A DNA stretch of 64,000 nt from Earliella scabrosa (taxonomy: Eukaryota; Basidiomycota; Agaricomycetes; Polyporales; Polyporaceae). Below are positions 35,780-48,170 of this stretch, in pieces. The notes below the pieces were generated by a model. That model was not told where the DNA came from, did not search any database, and saw nothing but the letters and a program-made list of their open reading frames with translations. The translations under genes and the position numbers were made by a program. Within the stretch, counting starts at the first letter, position 1. The number at the start of each line of letters is the position of its first letter. The stretch is taken from the NCBI GenBank assembly GCA_022605405.1, contig JABYQQ010000003.1, forward strand, positions 2,976,001-3,040,000, given 5' to 3'.

Positions 35780-36660
35780 GACGATGTTCATCTGAACACC
35801 CGTCGCATCTTCCGGCAGAGAAACGGGGGGGGGGGGTCGAGCTCGGCTCGAATGTGGGCTTGGCCGACGGTCCCTTCAGAGTGCAGTGGGGTGGCGAAGC
35901 GCGAGGTCGGTTGTAGGATCGGGAGGCACTTTGAATTAGAGGCCAGAGATGGAGAGAGAAGAGAACGAGCACGCGTCCGCCCTAACTGAAGGGCAGATAC
36001 GGGCGGTGTCAAGGTCGCTCCGGTGCTGTCAGTGATGTAGAGCTTACCACAGGTCCCTCACCGTCTCACAAGACCGCCATCCCTCCTCACTGATCGGAGT
36101 AGGTACCCTGCCTGGACTCGAGGAGTCTGTTGACCGAGTAGTCGTCGCGTCGTCCGGCAAGATGTTGTCCGGTCATGCACGGACCCGGCGTGCTGCTTGT
36201 GGTGAGCGTGTGTGATGTGTTGAAAACAACAGCCGCGGCGAGTGCGACGGGTGGTGGGGCACCGACACGACCGGGAGGGGGAAGGTCCGAAGCATGCGTG
36301 GGCTGGATGTGCGGGACCAGACAAAAAGCGCGACGTGGCACATCCGACGAGGTGCAAGACTGCTGCCAAGCTAGCACCGCTGGTGGACCAAATCAGAAAT
36401 TCACATCGCGACACGGTGTCGTATGCAAGGCTCAAAAGAGAGCAAAAGCACGTACGGCGCAATCCTCCAAACTCACAAGGTTGCAGTGATTGCGAAAGGA
36501 CGTGGAAGGCAAAGAGCGGGGTAGATATTGAGCACTTACCATAGTGAGTGCTGGAGTCCCCGCATTCTTCATGTCGCAGCGCGGGAGGACCGCGCACCAT
36601 CTAGCCCATCCTCTGCGTGACTCTTGCAAGGTCTAGTCGCACTCAGGTTCTCCGAGATTC
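35780..36660. repeat. Repeated block 'X', copy B
   Basis: Closely matches 55900-56710 in unit D and, more loosely, 48590-49050 in unit C. Shared runs include TCGGAGTAGGTACCCTGCCT, GGTCATGCACGGACCCGGCG, AGCAAAAGCACGTACGGCGC and GAGTGCTGGAGTCCCCGCAT. A minus-strand frame (36600-36058, 180 residues; CFCSLLSLAYD..GCATSRF..PRVQAGYLLRSVRRDGGLVRR) has homologues of 139 residues in D and 193 in C. A plus-strand frame (SYARLKREQKHVRRNPPNSQ) is also shared by B and D. Which strand, if any, codes is unclear. A run of 12 G lies at 35825-35836. Confidence 0.65.
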
Positions 36661-38335
36661 TCTCTCCTAGGCAGCGTTCTCGTATCTGTTCCCTCGCGGT
36701 ATCCTGGAATTGTTGAGGGTAGTGAGAGGCTCGACATCAGAGAAGCAGAGTACGAGAAAGAGAAACATGCAGTTGGAGAGAAGAGAGGATGAGACTGGGC
36801 CCTGGCAGTGGAATGGGAAGCGACGACTTGCCGCATCCGGGAGCGCCTCTGGATCTGCCGGCATACCGAACGACTTCGCCGTGGCTGCAACCGTTGCCCA
36901 TCTGCTCGAAGTTCTCAAAGTTCTTGCTTGTTGCTTTCTCGCCCGTCGCACCTCTCGTCATGGCCGGAAGTCAATCCGCACGAAATGCGCCGCGTTAAGC
37001 ACCTTCGCGTCGGCGTATGGGACCTCTACGAGGAGGTGAACCCGTTACCCCGACCTGCATGTCATACCGCGACCCGGCTCGTCCTGGCTTGAGAAATCCG
37101 CACGTCGAGGCACAATTCTGGCTCCTTTACTTGCTGTGCACCATTCAAGATGTGCTGTCGAGCCGAGGTTGCTGGATATATTTGGGCGCGCACGCGGCCG
37201 TGGTGGGGGTTAGGTACTCTCGCAAGCCAATCAACCCGGTACGTGTCACGTCTAGATCTCATCCGTTCCCGTTCCGCGCCCAAGTTTGCGCTTTTTCTGC
37301 TCTACGAGGGCGTACCCAGGCCCGAGGGTCGAAGGTCGGCCCCATGCATGCAGATGGAGGTCAACTATCTGCATGCGTGTCGTGGGTTTAGTCGTTCAAT
37401 CCCAGTGGGGCGCAACGCCCACCGGTCTCTTAGAATTATTACAATGGCGATGTGATGCGTCATTGCTTGCCCTTGCCATTGCCTGTGGTGAGCCGAGCCG
37501 AGCATGCGATAGAGTTATGCTCGATAGGCCCCCCGATATCGCTATGAGATGCCTTCACATCTACTCACAGTCGCTCGAGGATCCGGTGCTGACCAAAGCA
37601 CTCAAACTCAAGGACCATGCCTCAGAGCCCAGCCATCTCATCTTGAGAGCTTTGATTGACGATTGCAAATCACAGACCCTCGCACAGTAGACGCAGATGG
37701 GCTCTTTAAGGTCAACGGGGGTCGCGTCATCTACTCCGTCGCGCCTTCCGAGTGCTCGAAACACAATCATCCATCCACCACTTCCGTAGTGAGTTCTCAT
37801 CCGCGCTAGTCACTGCAGGCATCGTTGGAGCTCATATTCTCCTATTCAGAATTCCATCGTCCCAGCGTCTCCAGGCTGAATACGTCGGGCCCGGCCAACG
37901 CAACAGCCTCCAATGAGCACCGATGGAACTCCCGATCCAGCAAATGCCTCGGCCGGCGGCCCCAGTCTCTCCTCCAGCTACCCTAGGTCCGTCGGGTCGC
38001 CGTAGCTGTAGACATTCTGATACTGATCTCCTTGCAGATCGTCTTTATGCTTCGCGCAGTCCGATATTCGTCGTCTATGCCGATCTCGCCTGCATTCTTC
38101 AACTCTCTCTGGCTGACGACCTCGTGGTCTACCGTGCGGCAGCAGATCATCACGAAGATCCCTGCCTACTCCCCGGACGACACATTTGGAGTACTTACAC
38201 GGTGCACCCCCTGCGCTCATGGAGCATACAGAGGTCGTACGAGATCATGAAGAATCGCGAACTGGTCTCGGGTTTCTCGCTCACGCTCTCCCCTATTTGT
38301 GAGTTCGGTGCCATGCTGCATGCTGCGGTCGTCCA
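36661..38335 (+). pseudogene. Decayed ABC transporter 5' part, repeat unit B
   Basis: Broken relative of the ABC gene at 9853-12756. It retains the upstream element (CCGCATCCGGGAGCGCCTCT, 36831-36850), a first exon with VKHLRVGVWDLYEEVNP followed in another frame by LLYLLCTIQDVLSSRGCWIY and LGAHAAVVGV, and the donor-like GGTACGTGTCACGT near 37240. Further parts are TVDADGLFKVNGGRVIYSVA (37688 onward), MSTDGTPDPANASAGGPS (37914) and ISLQIVFMLRAVRYSSSMPI (frame mixed), then RRSYEIMK (38231). Frameshifts lie within the first exon. Nothing of the nucleotide-binding domain follows, so it cannot make a transporter. Confidence 0.8.
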
Positions 38336-38339
38336 TCGA

Positions 38340-38985
38340 GTCTGATTATGGGTAGTCAGGCTACCCTTTGTGCACGCGCGTCCGCCAACCCGAAGCGCAC
38401 GACTTGCAAGCTCGTCGTCCAGGTATACGACGTCTGTACACACAAGCTGTACGACCTTCTCAAGACCATCTCGGTGCTGCCTCACGACTGCACGGTCAGT
38501 ACCTTCCGCCCTACGTGCGCACTCGCCGCTAACTCTTTGCTCGCCCTCCTCAGTTCCGTGTCTGCATCACCCTGGACCATTCCGAGACAATGAGCATGTC
38601 CGCGCCTCGGCTATCTGGACGGGTTCGCTGCTCGAAGGGACCTACCACTTCGACTTTCTTGAGGAGACGAAGACCGTTCGGGTGGAATATTCACTGCTCC
38701 TTCGTGTCCCGCACCGGCTACAACACGTCACACCACGGGGGACCGACGCTGAGTAGGAGTCAAATTGAGAAGCTCGCAGTGCTCTGGATGTTCACGCGGG
38801 TCGTGTTCGAGAACGAGCCATCGGACAACCCGAACGCGTCGCGGGAATTGAGCATGGTGATTGGTGAGTTTCAGGTTCTTGATCAGCGTGCGCGTGCTGA
38901 CGGGAAACGACACAGTGGTCGACTCAATGTCAAGGTTAACGTTAGAGGCCGGACGCGAGCTCGTGAACCAGCACTCGGATTTTGA
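38340..38985 (+). repeat. Repeated block 'R' of unknown nature, copy B
   Basis: Best preserved copy. An open stretch from 38349 reads MGSQATLCARASANPKRTTC..VYDVCTHKLYDLLKTISV, then a plausible intron (GTCAGT at about 38496 to CTCCTCAG at about 38561, with GCTAACT as a branch site), then FRVCITLDH. A second frame reads VRASAIWTGSLLEGTYHFDF and ETKTVRVEYSLLLRV. It may be a gene or gene fragment of an unknown family. I cannot decide between a short real gene and a relic. Confidence 0.45.
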
Positions 38986-39069
38986 ACCGCAACCGTGAAG
39001 CTCACGCTCTTCGCGCTCCTCTATTCTCAACGCTCGGGCTAAGGCTCGAGCCGTCGCATACAAATCTTG

Positions 39070-39560
39070 ACACTGCCACCCCCGAGCCCGATCCAGGACG
39101 ACACCTCGTCGGAAGAGGAGAGGAGGAGAGAAACGGTCAAGGCACGATGCGCTCGGCCGACCGCAGGCCCGACGGGAGACGGTCACCGGGAAGAAGCTAG
39201 CTCGAGGTCTGTCGATCTCAGAGTTGGACATCGAACCTCAATCCGCGACGTCCACTTTGCAGCATGGCACGCACGGCCGACGCTAACGCTGGTCGAGTTC
39301 GGAATGGCGCGGGCGACTGTCTTCGGTGCAAGTCCGGGAACGAGGCGGGGACGGGAACGGGGCGCGCGGACAGGTCCAAGACACCCCGCAAGGACTCACA
39401 AGCAAGAGCTTGAACCGCGCTCGAGGCCGTGTCCGGACGTGTGCGCCACGACCCCATCGAGCCAAATACCACGCGCATCTCCGGGGTTCGAGAATCTGCC
39501 GTGCTCTCGACAGAGCGGGGTGGTGCTAGGATTCGACACGGGTGGTGGGATCTTGGAGGT
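39070..39560. repeat. Repeated block 'H', copy B
   Basis: Counterpart of 27080-27640. Long identical runs are interrupted by indels. No conserved protein frame. Confidence 0.7.
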
Positions 39561-40899
39561 GTAGGCGCTGCGGGTCCATCTGACAACGGAAGGGCGGAGC
39601 TGTCCTACACGCATGCGCGACGGCTCTGAGACCTCGCATCAGTGCCCACAAACAAGAACGAACAAGGAACGTGGAACGTGGAACTCGGCGCGCGGATGCT
39701 AGCGCTGTGGATTCGCGTCCAGTGCGTACCGTCCAAGTCTCACTGCTATTGCGACACGACGGGTATGAGCACTGCCAGCGGACACGGGCGCGCACGCAAT
39801 TTGGCCTGTTAGGACTGGACAGCTGGACTCCGAGGCCCGGCAGCTCGCGATGGTGCGTCCGGGGGATCTTCGAACTATAGGATCCCTGCTGCCCTCGCAA
39901 GCCACACTTTTCGAGCCTGGCTCGACACTCGAGCGAGTCGACACGCGCCAGCTCGGCCTGTGACGTCGACACGCTTCAAGCTTCAAGTTCGACAGGAGAA
40001 TCAATCGCACCGTGTAGCATTCAGGGGTCTATGGAGCAAGACTACTGGCAGAGCGCGTCTGTCTCCCAACCTGGCGCGTGACGGTGCGTGGATGGACGCT
40101 TCTCGAGGTTCTCTTCGGCAGCCATCTCCTCGCTGGCCCGCGCGCCGCGTCGTTTCTCTTCCGCGTCCCAACATCAGGCGAGCAGGGAGTCGACTGTTAT
40201 CGGCCATCGCTTGATACTGTGGGTAGACTGCGCAAGAGGCGATGACACTACTTCCACTACGCGTGGACATGCATCTCACCCCGACGCGCGACGGACGGAT
40301 GGACGGCTTGCCCCAGCAGCGTCTCAGCGCCTACGCGCGCTCGGCGCGTTGGAGCTTGGCTCGTGCTCACTTCAACTTGCTCCCCCGGCCAGAGCGCGTT
40401 CGTCGACTACTATCGAAGATTAGTAACGTTCAGTCATCAATGATTATTCTTTCAGCCATGACATCGGGGTAGGTGCTCCGCGCTCCTATGCCCTTGCGCG
40501 CGAAGTAAGCCTCGGTGAGTAGTACTATCACGCGCGTGCCCCTTAGCCTCAAGCAGGCGCGACGCGTGCGATGCGCGATGTCCTTCCAGCAGTATCTAGT
40601 CCCTGCGACGCTGTTCCTTTCCATGGCCAGAGCATGGTGGTGCTGCATACAGCGAGTAGGTACTAGGGAGGTGCCGGCTATCGGATTCTGATTCATGTGC
40701 GTTGGAACGCCAACTCGTTCAAATGACCAGTGCACTCAAAGAGACCCGAGTGTGTCCCTCTAAGTCCCTTCCGCTCGGGATCCTTTCCAAGCGTCCGCGG
40801 GCGATGGTCGAGAGCGACTGATCGGTTCAACCTCTGCTCCATCAAGCATCATACAAAAGACGGACATCGGGCACGTATTCAATACATGGAGACTCGTTG
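39561..40899. repeat. Repeat-unit B, 3' part shared with unit D
   Basis: Stretches match 60430-61190 of unit D: the GCCGCGTCGTTTCTCT run (40145 / 60715), ACGCGCGACGGACGG (40285 / 60862) and CATACAGCGAG (40646 / 61146). No gene recognised. Confidence 0.55.
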
Positions 40900-41079
40900 C
40901 GCTTGACGCCTTCTCGCACCCGATAGAGCTCGATTCAGCGGCAGTGCCTGTGCTGTCCGATGTCCGACGGGTTCTGCGTGCGAATGCACTGGTGTACCAC
41001 GCCTTCTCCGCACCTTCTTCGCTAACCAAGTACAGCCCTTCCCTGCACTATCACCTCCCCACATCGACCTCAATCCACT
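40900..41079 (+). promoter_or_regulatory. Conserved upstream region of STAND gene 2
   Basis: Matches the regions before STAND genes 1 and 3 (CGCTTGACGCCTTCTCGCAC, GCGAATGCACTGG, CACTATCACCTCCCC). Confidence 0.6.
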
Positions 41080-44000
41080 ATGTCGCCCTTTCATAGCTCT
41101 GAGCTCTCGCTTGGGAAACGGAAGAAAGCCATTCGTAGAACGGTCGACGACCTGGTCAGCGTCCTGAAAGTCCTGAAGGCAGGAACGTCGGAGGCATGTC
41201 CGCCGGCAGCGACGGTGGCAGATCTACTCATCGTGGTGTGCGAGGCGTTCAAGGTAAGCGCACTCTTAAGTTTATGAGATGCGACAAATGACCTGATCTC
41301 TCCAGACATCATGCGATAACATCGAAGCAATCGAGGAGCTGAAGGCCCGTATCGATGACCTCCAGAATGCGCTCTCAGCCCTGTCCGCCGGGGAAGAGAA
41401 TGCCTTGTCACCCGCTCTCTCGAACGTTGTAACCCGATTTGAAGGGTGAGCAATTTCAGCTTAGCCCAAACGTCTCAGGCTGGTCTGATACGCAATGTGC
41501 GAGTGACAGGGAAGTGCGCGAAATAACAGCAGACATCGAGAAGACCTCGAAGCGTTCGCTACTCGAGCAGCTATGGAAGGCAAAGGAAACGTCAGAGAGA
41601 ATCACCGGTTGTGTCAAGAGGTTGTCGCAGTCTGTAAACTCGCTTCTGGTGCGCTCAGCGTCCAGTAACGGGAGATTGTAGTTGCTGATATTGTGCAGAT
41701 CGGTATCACGGCCGACAATAACCGTATTGGAAATGTTGGTTACTAGCTCGTTAGACTTGTTGCTTTGCTAATGCCCCCATTAGGCCATTCAACAGAACGT
41801 CGAAGGATTGCGTAGGGACATCGGAGACATGATCGACACTGTGAGTTCCCTAACAACTTATGTGCTGGTCAGAGCTCACATTTGACACATACTCTCTAGC
41901 AGAACAATGGTAGCAATCTACCCTCATATACCTAGAAGCGCTTCTGATGCTCGTGTAATAGTGGTTCCCGGACTTCGTCGAGTGGCCGAGGCCCGCTTCG
42001 ACTACTACAAAAGTGGCCGCTCTGCCTGCACACAGAACACCCGTCTTGAGGCACTCTCGACGATCTACCATTGGCTTGTCCCAGGCGATTCCAGCCTCGA
42101 GGAGCTCCCTGACCCTCTCATGAAGACAAGCGGCAACAAGCCCGCGTTCTGGATCAACGGAGTTGCCGGCTCCGGGAAGTCGACCATAGCGCAGACCACC
42201 GCGCAGTGGTGCGCGGACCGCAAAATTCTCGCCGCGAGCTTCTTCTGCGCGCGCGACGGGAACCGGAGCAACGTGCAGCTCATCATCCCCACAATCGCTT
42301 TTCAGCTCAGCTCTCACTCTCCCGAGTTTGCGGCGGCGCTCGCTGCTGCTGTGAAGGCCGATACGGACATCCACATGGCATACCCATCCCACCAGCTCCA
42401 CCAGCTCATCGTCGAGCCGCTCAAGTCTGTGACTGAGCCGCTCACGAGGTTCGTTGTCATCATCGACGCGCTTGACGAGTGCAAGGACGATGCGGCCGTG
42501 TCCGTCATTCTCACCGCGCTCTCGGCGCATGTGGACGACCTCGCGGCGGCGCGCCTCAAGTTCATCATCACCAGCCGTCCCGAGCACCATATCGTCTCCG
42601 GGTTCAAGCTCAAACCTCTTTCCCAGACCACAGAGCAGCTCATCCTTACCGCCGTTCCGAAGGAACTGACCACACGCGACATCGAGATCTATCTTCGTGA
42701 GGAATTCAAGACCATTTGTGAGAGCCGACATCTCGATCCTGCCTGGCCAGAGGAACAAGTCATCAAATCTCTCATCGAGCAGTCAAGGGGTCTCTTCATC
42801 TACGCCGCAACCACGGCAAAGTTTGTCTCTGGCAAGGACGTTGAGAGCCCTGTCACGCAGCTCAAGATTCTGCTGTTGCAGACAAGTGGCACTTTGTCCT
42901 CCCGATCTCGCGGCTCCCAAGTGTCGCCCTTCGGATCGCTGGATAGGCTGTATCTTCAAGTCCTGGAATCCGCGTTCCCGGCGATGAGTCCTATCAAGAA
43001 GAGGTTCTTAGGTGCTCTAGCGCTAGCACCCGACCGGGTCTCCATCCGGACAATCACGGTGATGTTTGAGGACCGTGAGGGCGTCATCCCTGACTTCCAA
43101 GCTCGTCTGCAGTCCATTATCCTCCCGTGCACCTCGCATGACGAACCCCTTCGTCTCAGTCACCTATCATTTGCGGATTTCATCGTAGATTCTACGCGAT
43201 GTGTGAACACAAAGTACCTTATAGACCCACCCACGCAGCATGCGGCCATGGCAAAGGGATGTCTGAAGATTCTTGTCGGTCAACTACGATTCAACATCTG
43301 CAACGTCGAGGATACAAGCCTACTGAACGAGGAGATCCCGGACCTAGAGAGCAGAATCCTTCGGTACATCCCTCCCCATCTCCAATACGCCTGTCGTCAC
43401 TGGGCATACCACACGACGAACGCCGAGATTGATGAAGACCTGCTTGACCTAGTCACCCAGTTCTCTAAGCGCAGCCTTCTCGACTGGCTCTCTGCCCTGA
43501 GCATCCTCGGCTCGATGGACATCACAGTTGACGCGCTTCAAACTAGTCGACGTGCTCTCAAAGTGAGTGTCACAACATATGAATCACTTCGTGCTACAAT
43601 AACTCATCATTTTTCCAGAATGTATCATCTCAGCAATTGCAGGATTCAGCCCGCCGGTTGCTCTATGACTGCGAGAGAGCAGTGCGGCTGACATACCCCG
43701 CAGTAGCAGTGTCATGGTCCGAAGCCTACCGATGCATCCTGGCATTTAGTCCCATCGAGAGCCTCCTCCTGCAGACATACAACAAGCAACTCTCGTTCCC
43801 AATTCTCAACCTCGATCGCCTCTCTGTCAAATTGGGCGGATGGACGTGTTGGCTACATGACACTCTGACTGTTGATACACGACACCAGGTTGTTCAATCC
43901 ATTGCCGTCTCTCCAGACGGTCAAGTTGTTGTGTTTGGAGCAGATGCCACGATAGGTCTCTGCAATGCACGCACAGGGGCAATTCTACACACAATGAAAA

Positions 44001-46054
44001 CTACAGAACCAGATGCCGAGTTTTGTGTAGCCACGATCTCCCCAGACGGCCAGCGGATTCTCTCCTGCACCAGCCGCCGGGGGTCATCGGGGCTTGTAGA
44101 GGAGTGGGACATTGCTACTGGGGCATGCCTCAGCTCCTCTCAACATGTACATTCTACTCAGGTGCACGACATCAAGTACTCTCCCGATGGTCATTATGCT
44201 GCTCTGTGTCCCTCCAATGAGACCATCTCCATATGGGACAGTGCTTCTACAGCCGAGTCTGCCACTGTTCTGACTGGACACGAGCATTTGGTCCGTCGAA
44301 TCACATTCACGAGGGACAGTCAACTCCTCTTCTCAGTATCATATGACCATACAGCGCGGGTCTGGGATGTCCGAACCAAGCAGTGCCTACAGAGCCTCCA
44401 GCACGGCACAGAGGTCTACTCTATTTCCATCTCGCACGACGACGCGCTGGCGGCTTGCGGCTGCACTGATGGGATTATAACATTGTGGGATAGGCGCACC
44501 TGGTCTACTGTTCGCCACATCCGGACCCAGCCCACGCTCTGGACGGCAGTTGACTTCTCTCCTGACGACACAAAGCTTGCGGCTGGCTCTAACCACGGGT
44601 TCATCGAGATCTACGATGTTGCGACGGGTCACCTCCTTTCCGCACTCTTTGCACACGGCATTCGAAGCGCCATATGGAACATGCAGTTCTCTCCCGATGG
44701 ACAGTATATTGCTTTAGCCGGCGGAGACGCCCTTGTCCGCATCACTAGAATGCAATCCGAGGTGATATCTGATGATGTCGTCGTCCGGTCTCAAGATGTC
44801 ATGTCACGATGGCCAGAGTGGATGGTCCGTCCACTCATTCCCCGGTTTTCTCCCAAAGTCAAGAACCAGAAACAGCCTTCCAGGCGGAGACCTACTATGG
44901 TTCGCTCCCTCAGCTTCAGTCCCGAAGGGCCTCTTGTGGCTTGTGGGGGTGTAGGTATCGGTCTTGTCATTCTGGACGCCATCAGTGCCGAGGAGAAGAC
45001 GTGTTCGCTAAGTCCAGAGCAGACTGACAGCTCCGAGGTCACATTTCTGAAGTGGTCATCAACCGGGCACCTTCTCATGGCGGGTACCCTTCTGGAAAAG
45101 GACTGCAAGATTTCTGTCTGGGGAGTCAACGGTACCCATGGCTCACCTGAGACCAAGCCTTCTTTTGTAGTTGACCATCCAAATAGCGAAGTGTGGGCCG
45201 GATGCTTTGCTCACGACGACCAATCGATCGTGTACGGAGATCTGAATGCGATCCACCTCTACACTTTCCAATCCAATCAGCCCGCCGGGCCTCTTCGCAC
45301 TATTCACCAAGGAAGCGGGCGCATCACAGCGATAGCTGTCTCTTCGGACTCCATGTTGGTCCTGGCAGGCTTTCTTGACCGCTCATCACCCTCCCCCGAC
45401 CCAAACGCACACCCTTCCCCTTCATATGCTCCAATCCAGGTTGTAGACGATTATGGGCATCCCACGTCTGAACCATCTGCATACCCCACCCTCCGACTCA
45501 TTGATCTTCAATCTGGGCAGGTCTTGTGGCTGGAGAGCTTCGCTTCAATCATCACATCCGTCGCATTCAGCCTCGATTCTACGCGGGCTTTGGTCGGAAA
45601 GTTTGTTGACATGATTCTCCTTGAGATTTCACAGTATCACCGTCAATCCACCTCCAATGCAGATCAGATGGATACTGCATCATCGGCTTCTCCAATACTT
45701 CGTTGGGTTGACACCGAAGACCCCAATTTTGTCGAAGCCGTTTCCTTTTCAGTGGACGGTCAGGCAATCGTCTCCAATACCTCATTCACATTCCTCCCCA
45801 CGGACCACATGCCCCTCGATCACTCGTCGGAGCCGTATACCACGCCCGTGTACATAGTTGAGCATGGGTGGGTATGGCGCATAGTCGCACACCGTCGTCG
45901 TCGTATAGGATGGATCCCTTCGGAGTTCCGAGATGGACGGGACTCCGGGTGGATGCGCGAGAAGGGAGGGATGGCGATTAGCGGGAATCAGCTTGCGTTC
46001 AGTCGGAAAGATGGTGGCATGACGTTGATCCACGTCGTCAATCGCTCAACGTAG
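41080..46054 (+). CDS. STAND/NLR-type receptor 2: N-terminal helical domain, NACHT, WD40
   Basis: Paralogue of the receptor at 28563-33527 with the same structure. Eight exons: 41080..41253, 41306..41445, 41510..41648, 41699..41734, 41784..41840, 41900..41909, 41962..43562, 43619..46054, giving 1530 residues. The N-terminal helical domain (KRKKAIRRTVDDLVSVLKVL, IDDLQNALSAL, TSERITGCVKRLSQSVNSLL) is followed by NACHT with Walker A GVAGSGKST, Walker B FVVIIDALDEC and FIITSRPE. About 14 WD40-like repeats end in RRRRIGWIPSEFRDG. The 10-nt micro-exon reads CAGAACAATG and contains an ATG (41907) that is open through the following intron into the NACHT frame. That could start a form lacking the N-terminal domain. 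No disabling changes seen, so both complete paralogues look functional. Confidence 0.9.
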
Positions 46055-46389
46055 AACTCTTGTAAATATGTTCTCTGCGACGTTCACTGTTTCATGACGG
46101 ACATTGTGTACTCGCATTTCTGGTCTACGCATACTTGTATACAGAAGGAATCAGGCCGACCCGTGTCCGAGCAATCCGCTTGTCACCATGTCCTCCCGGT
46201 GCCAACGTACCGAGGACCACTCATGGCGGCTAGCATACGAGTTCCAAAGTTGCATACCATTTCGAGGCTCCGTCTTGGCCTGAATGTCGCAGTGAAAACG
46301 CGATGGAGACGCGACGCGCTGACGTTGGAGAAGCAGTTCGTATCTCGATATCTAACATCGCAGAACTCGTACCCGGGCGTGCATGGACG
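46055..46389. other. Spacer after STAND gene 2
   Basis: No gene recognised. A 124-residue plus frame (46094-46468) contains HTISRLRLGLNV, which resembles HTISRLRFGVEE at about 48898 in unit C, so the repeat-unit sequence begins here. Confidence 0.45.
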
Positions 46390-46800
46390 GCGCTACGATG
46401 ATCAATCTATGAATGCAGAAGAACGTAAGTATACTCACTCGCCTGAGGAGATATCGGACTCAAGCTGATCCGCAGCTTGAGTGTACCGCCGTCTGTCGGC
46501 ACGGACTTGGCTGGTGTCGTCGCTAACGAGAGGTGGCCGACGTTGATGAGCGTGACGACTCGGAGGTGGCCCGGAAAGTCGGATGTGATGGTACGAGGAA
46601 AGAGCGCAACGCTCGACCAGGCAAGCGTACGTCCAACTTAGGTTAGTAGGACATTGGACGGTATGCACAGGAACCATGTGCGCGGGCGGAGGAGGAGCGA
46701 GACGGAGACTCGGAGTGACTTCTCCTGTATGCGACGCACGCTACTGCGGCACAGTTCTGTTACGTACATATACGAAGAGTCTGCGAGTACAATTTAATGG
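46390..46800 (-). repeat. Repeated block 'S', copy C (start of unit C)
   Basis: Matches 54300-54800 (start of unit D). Read on the minus strand, both give a segment with ACLV..CALSSYHHIRLS in C and ACLVSVVELCALTSYHHIQL in D. The frames differ outside this segment. Nature unknown. Confidence 0.6.
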
Positions 46801-48170
46801 CACTCGAAGACCATCACATCGACAAACACACCTCATCTAGCCTTTCGTGCCCATCCTCAAGCAGACTCACCGTGACTATCCCAACCCACATGCGTGGCTT
46901 GCCTCGACCCTCGAACCTCCATGTTGTCGCTCGTCCGGCGCTGACCTGCTCGTATGCCGCGGATAGAGTCCTAACACCAGGTTGCGGAGGTCGGGACTGG
47001 CTAGATCTCACATCACTCGCGTACCTGCAGTACGCTGGTAGATGGCCTGAAAGCAGTCCGCGTTCGAAATTTGGGAGCTTCGCGGTGAGATGAACCCTCC
47101 CGTTTGCTGCGGGTCGCACAGTGACCTCTGGCGAGAGAGCGTGCGGGTGCAGGTCGAAGAGGTATCGAAGGCAGCGGTACTACATGAGGTGAGCGCTAGG
47201 CACCGACGCACCGTGCGTTCACTCGCCTCCGACTCACCAGAGCGTGTCCCGAGCACCCTCTTCTCATTGTGCGTTGCACGAGGAGCGCGACGCTGCGACA
47301 GCGCTGTGCACTCGATGCGACCGACGAGTCGGTATGGAACGTTGCTCGTTCGCCTGAGCTCTTCAACTCCCGACTCCTGGCGCGCATGCCCCAAGGTTCG
47401 GGCCGGGATAGCGACCACGCCCGTGCGACGAGAGAGGACCCGTTCCTCAATACATCGAGGACGTCAGCTGAGAAGCGCACAGGAGGACCCGTGCGGGGCC
47501 GCAAGATGGAGGAATGAGCATCCAGGCTAAGGAACCCTAAGGGCGATCCGACATCTTCGTCCTAAGCCCTTGACGGGTCCTAGGCAAGTACAGCGACGCT
47601 ACTGAGGTATGTGAGTATCGGAGACCCGACTGACGGTCCTACGATATGGGACAGGCAGAGAACACCCTTCCCACCCCATCGAGGATATCGAGAAGTTCGT
47701 GTGGAGACGACGAAGCGGGTACGCCGAGAGTCGTAAAGGGTGAGTAGAAGAGGAACCGGCGAACGATTCCTGCAGTCGGCGCCCATGTGATGGTCGGCGG
47801 TCTGATCGCATGAGATAGCGACCTCCGTCCCGGACGCAGCGATGAGTGCGCTCTCGCGGAGCCCATGGGCCGTCCGCGACCTCTAACGGAAATCAGGAAG
47901 CTGTGCGAGTACCGTGCATGGGATTGGAGGGAAGCTTCGAGGAGGTGAGCCGTAGTCTGGGTACGCGGCGTAGGTGATGCGGTGGGTATGTCTGGAAGTA
48001 CGGACCACGCAGCAGGCACCAAAAGAGCCAGTTGATCGTGTGGAGGTCTCCGCAGGACAGCGTGATCCGAGTCAGACAGAGGTTTATGCGGGATGCGAGA
48101 TGCACGCCGTCGCTTCAAGAGGTGTGCGGCACCAGGAGAGTATTAGCTTAGAAGGATTGGGCGCGAGCAT
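46801..48170. other. Repeat unit C, no gene recognised
   Basis: The part 47780-47910 matches 55190-55320 of unit D (CCGTCCCGGACG, TCCGCGACCTCTAACGG / TCCACGACCTCTGACGG). No protein family recognised. Confidence 0.45.

Noticed and set aside
35825..35836. G12 tract as a regulatory or recombination site
   Set aside because: A single homopolymer run with no counterpart in the matching block of unit D; more likely slippage or a sequencing-prone site.
40430..41029. Transposase or reverse transcriptase to explain the repeat units
   Set aside because: Looked for RT, integrase and DDE-type motifs through units A-D and found none; the units look like segmental duplications rather than transposons.
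41850..42758. 302-residue minus-strand frame over STAND gene 2, and its like at 63111-63647
   Set aside because: Antisense of the NACHT exon. It recurs only because the receptor exons are paralogous.
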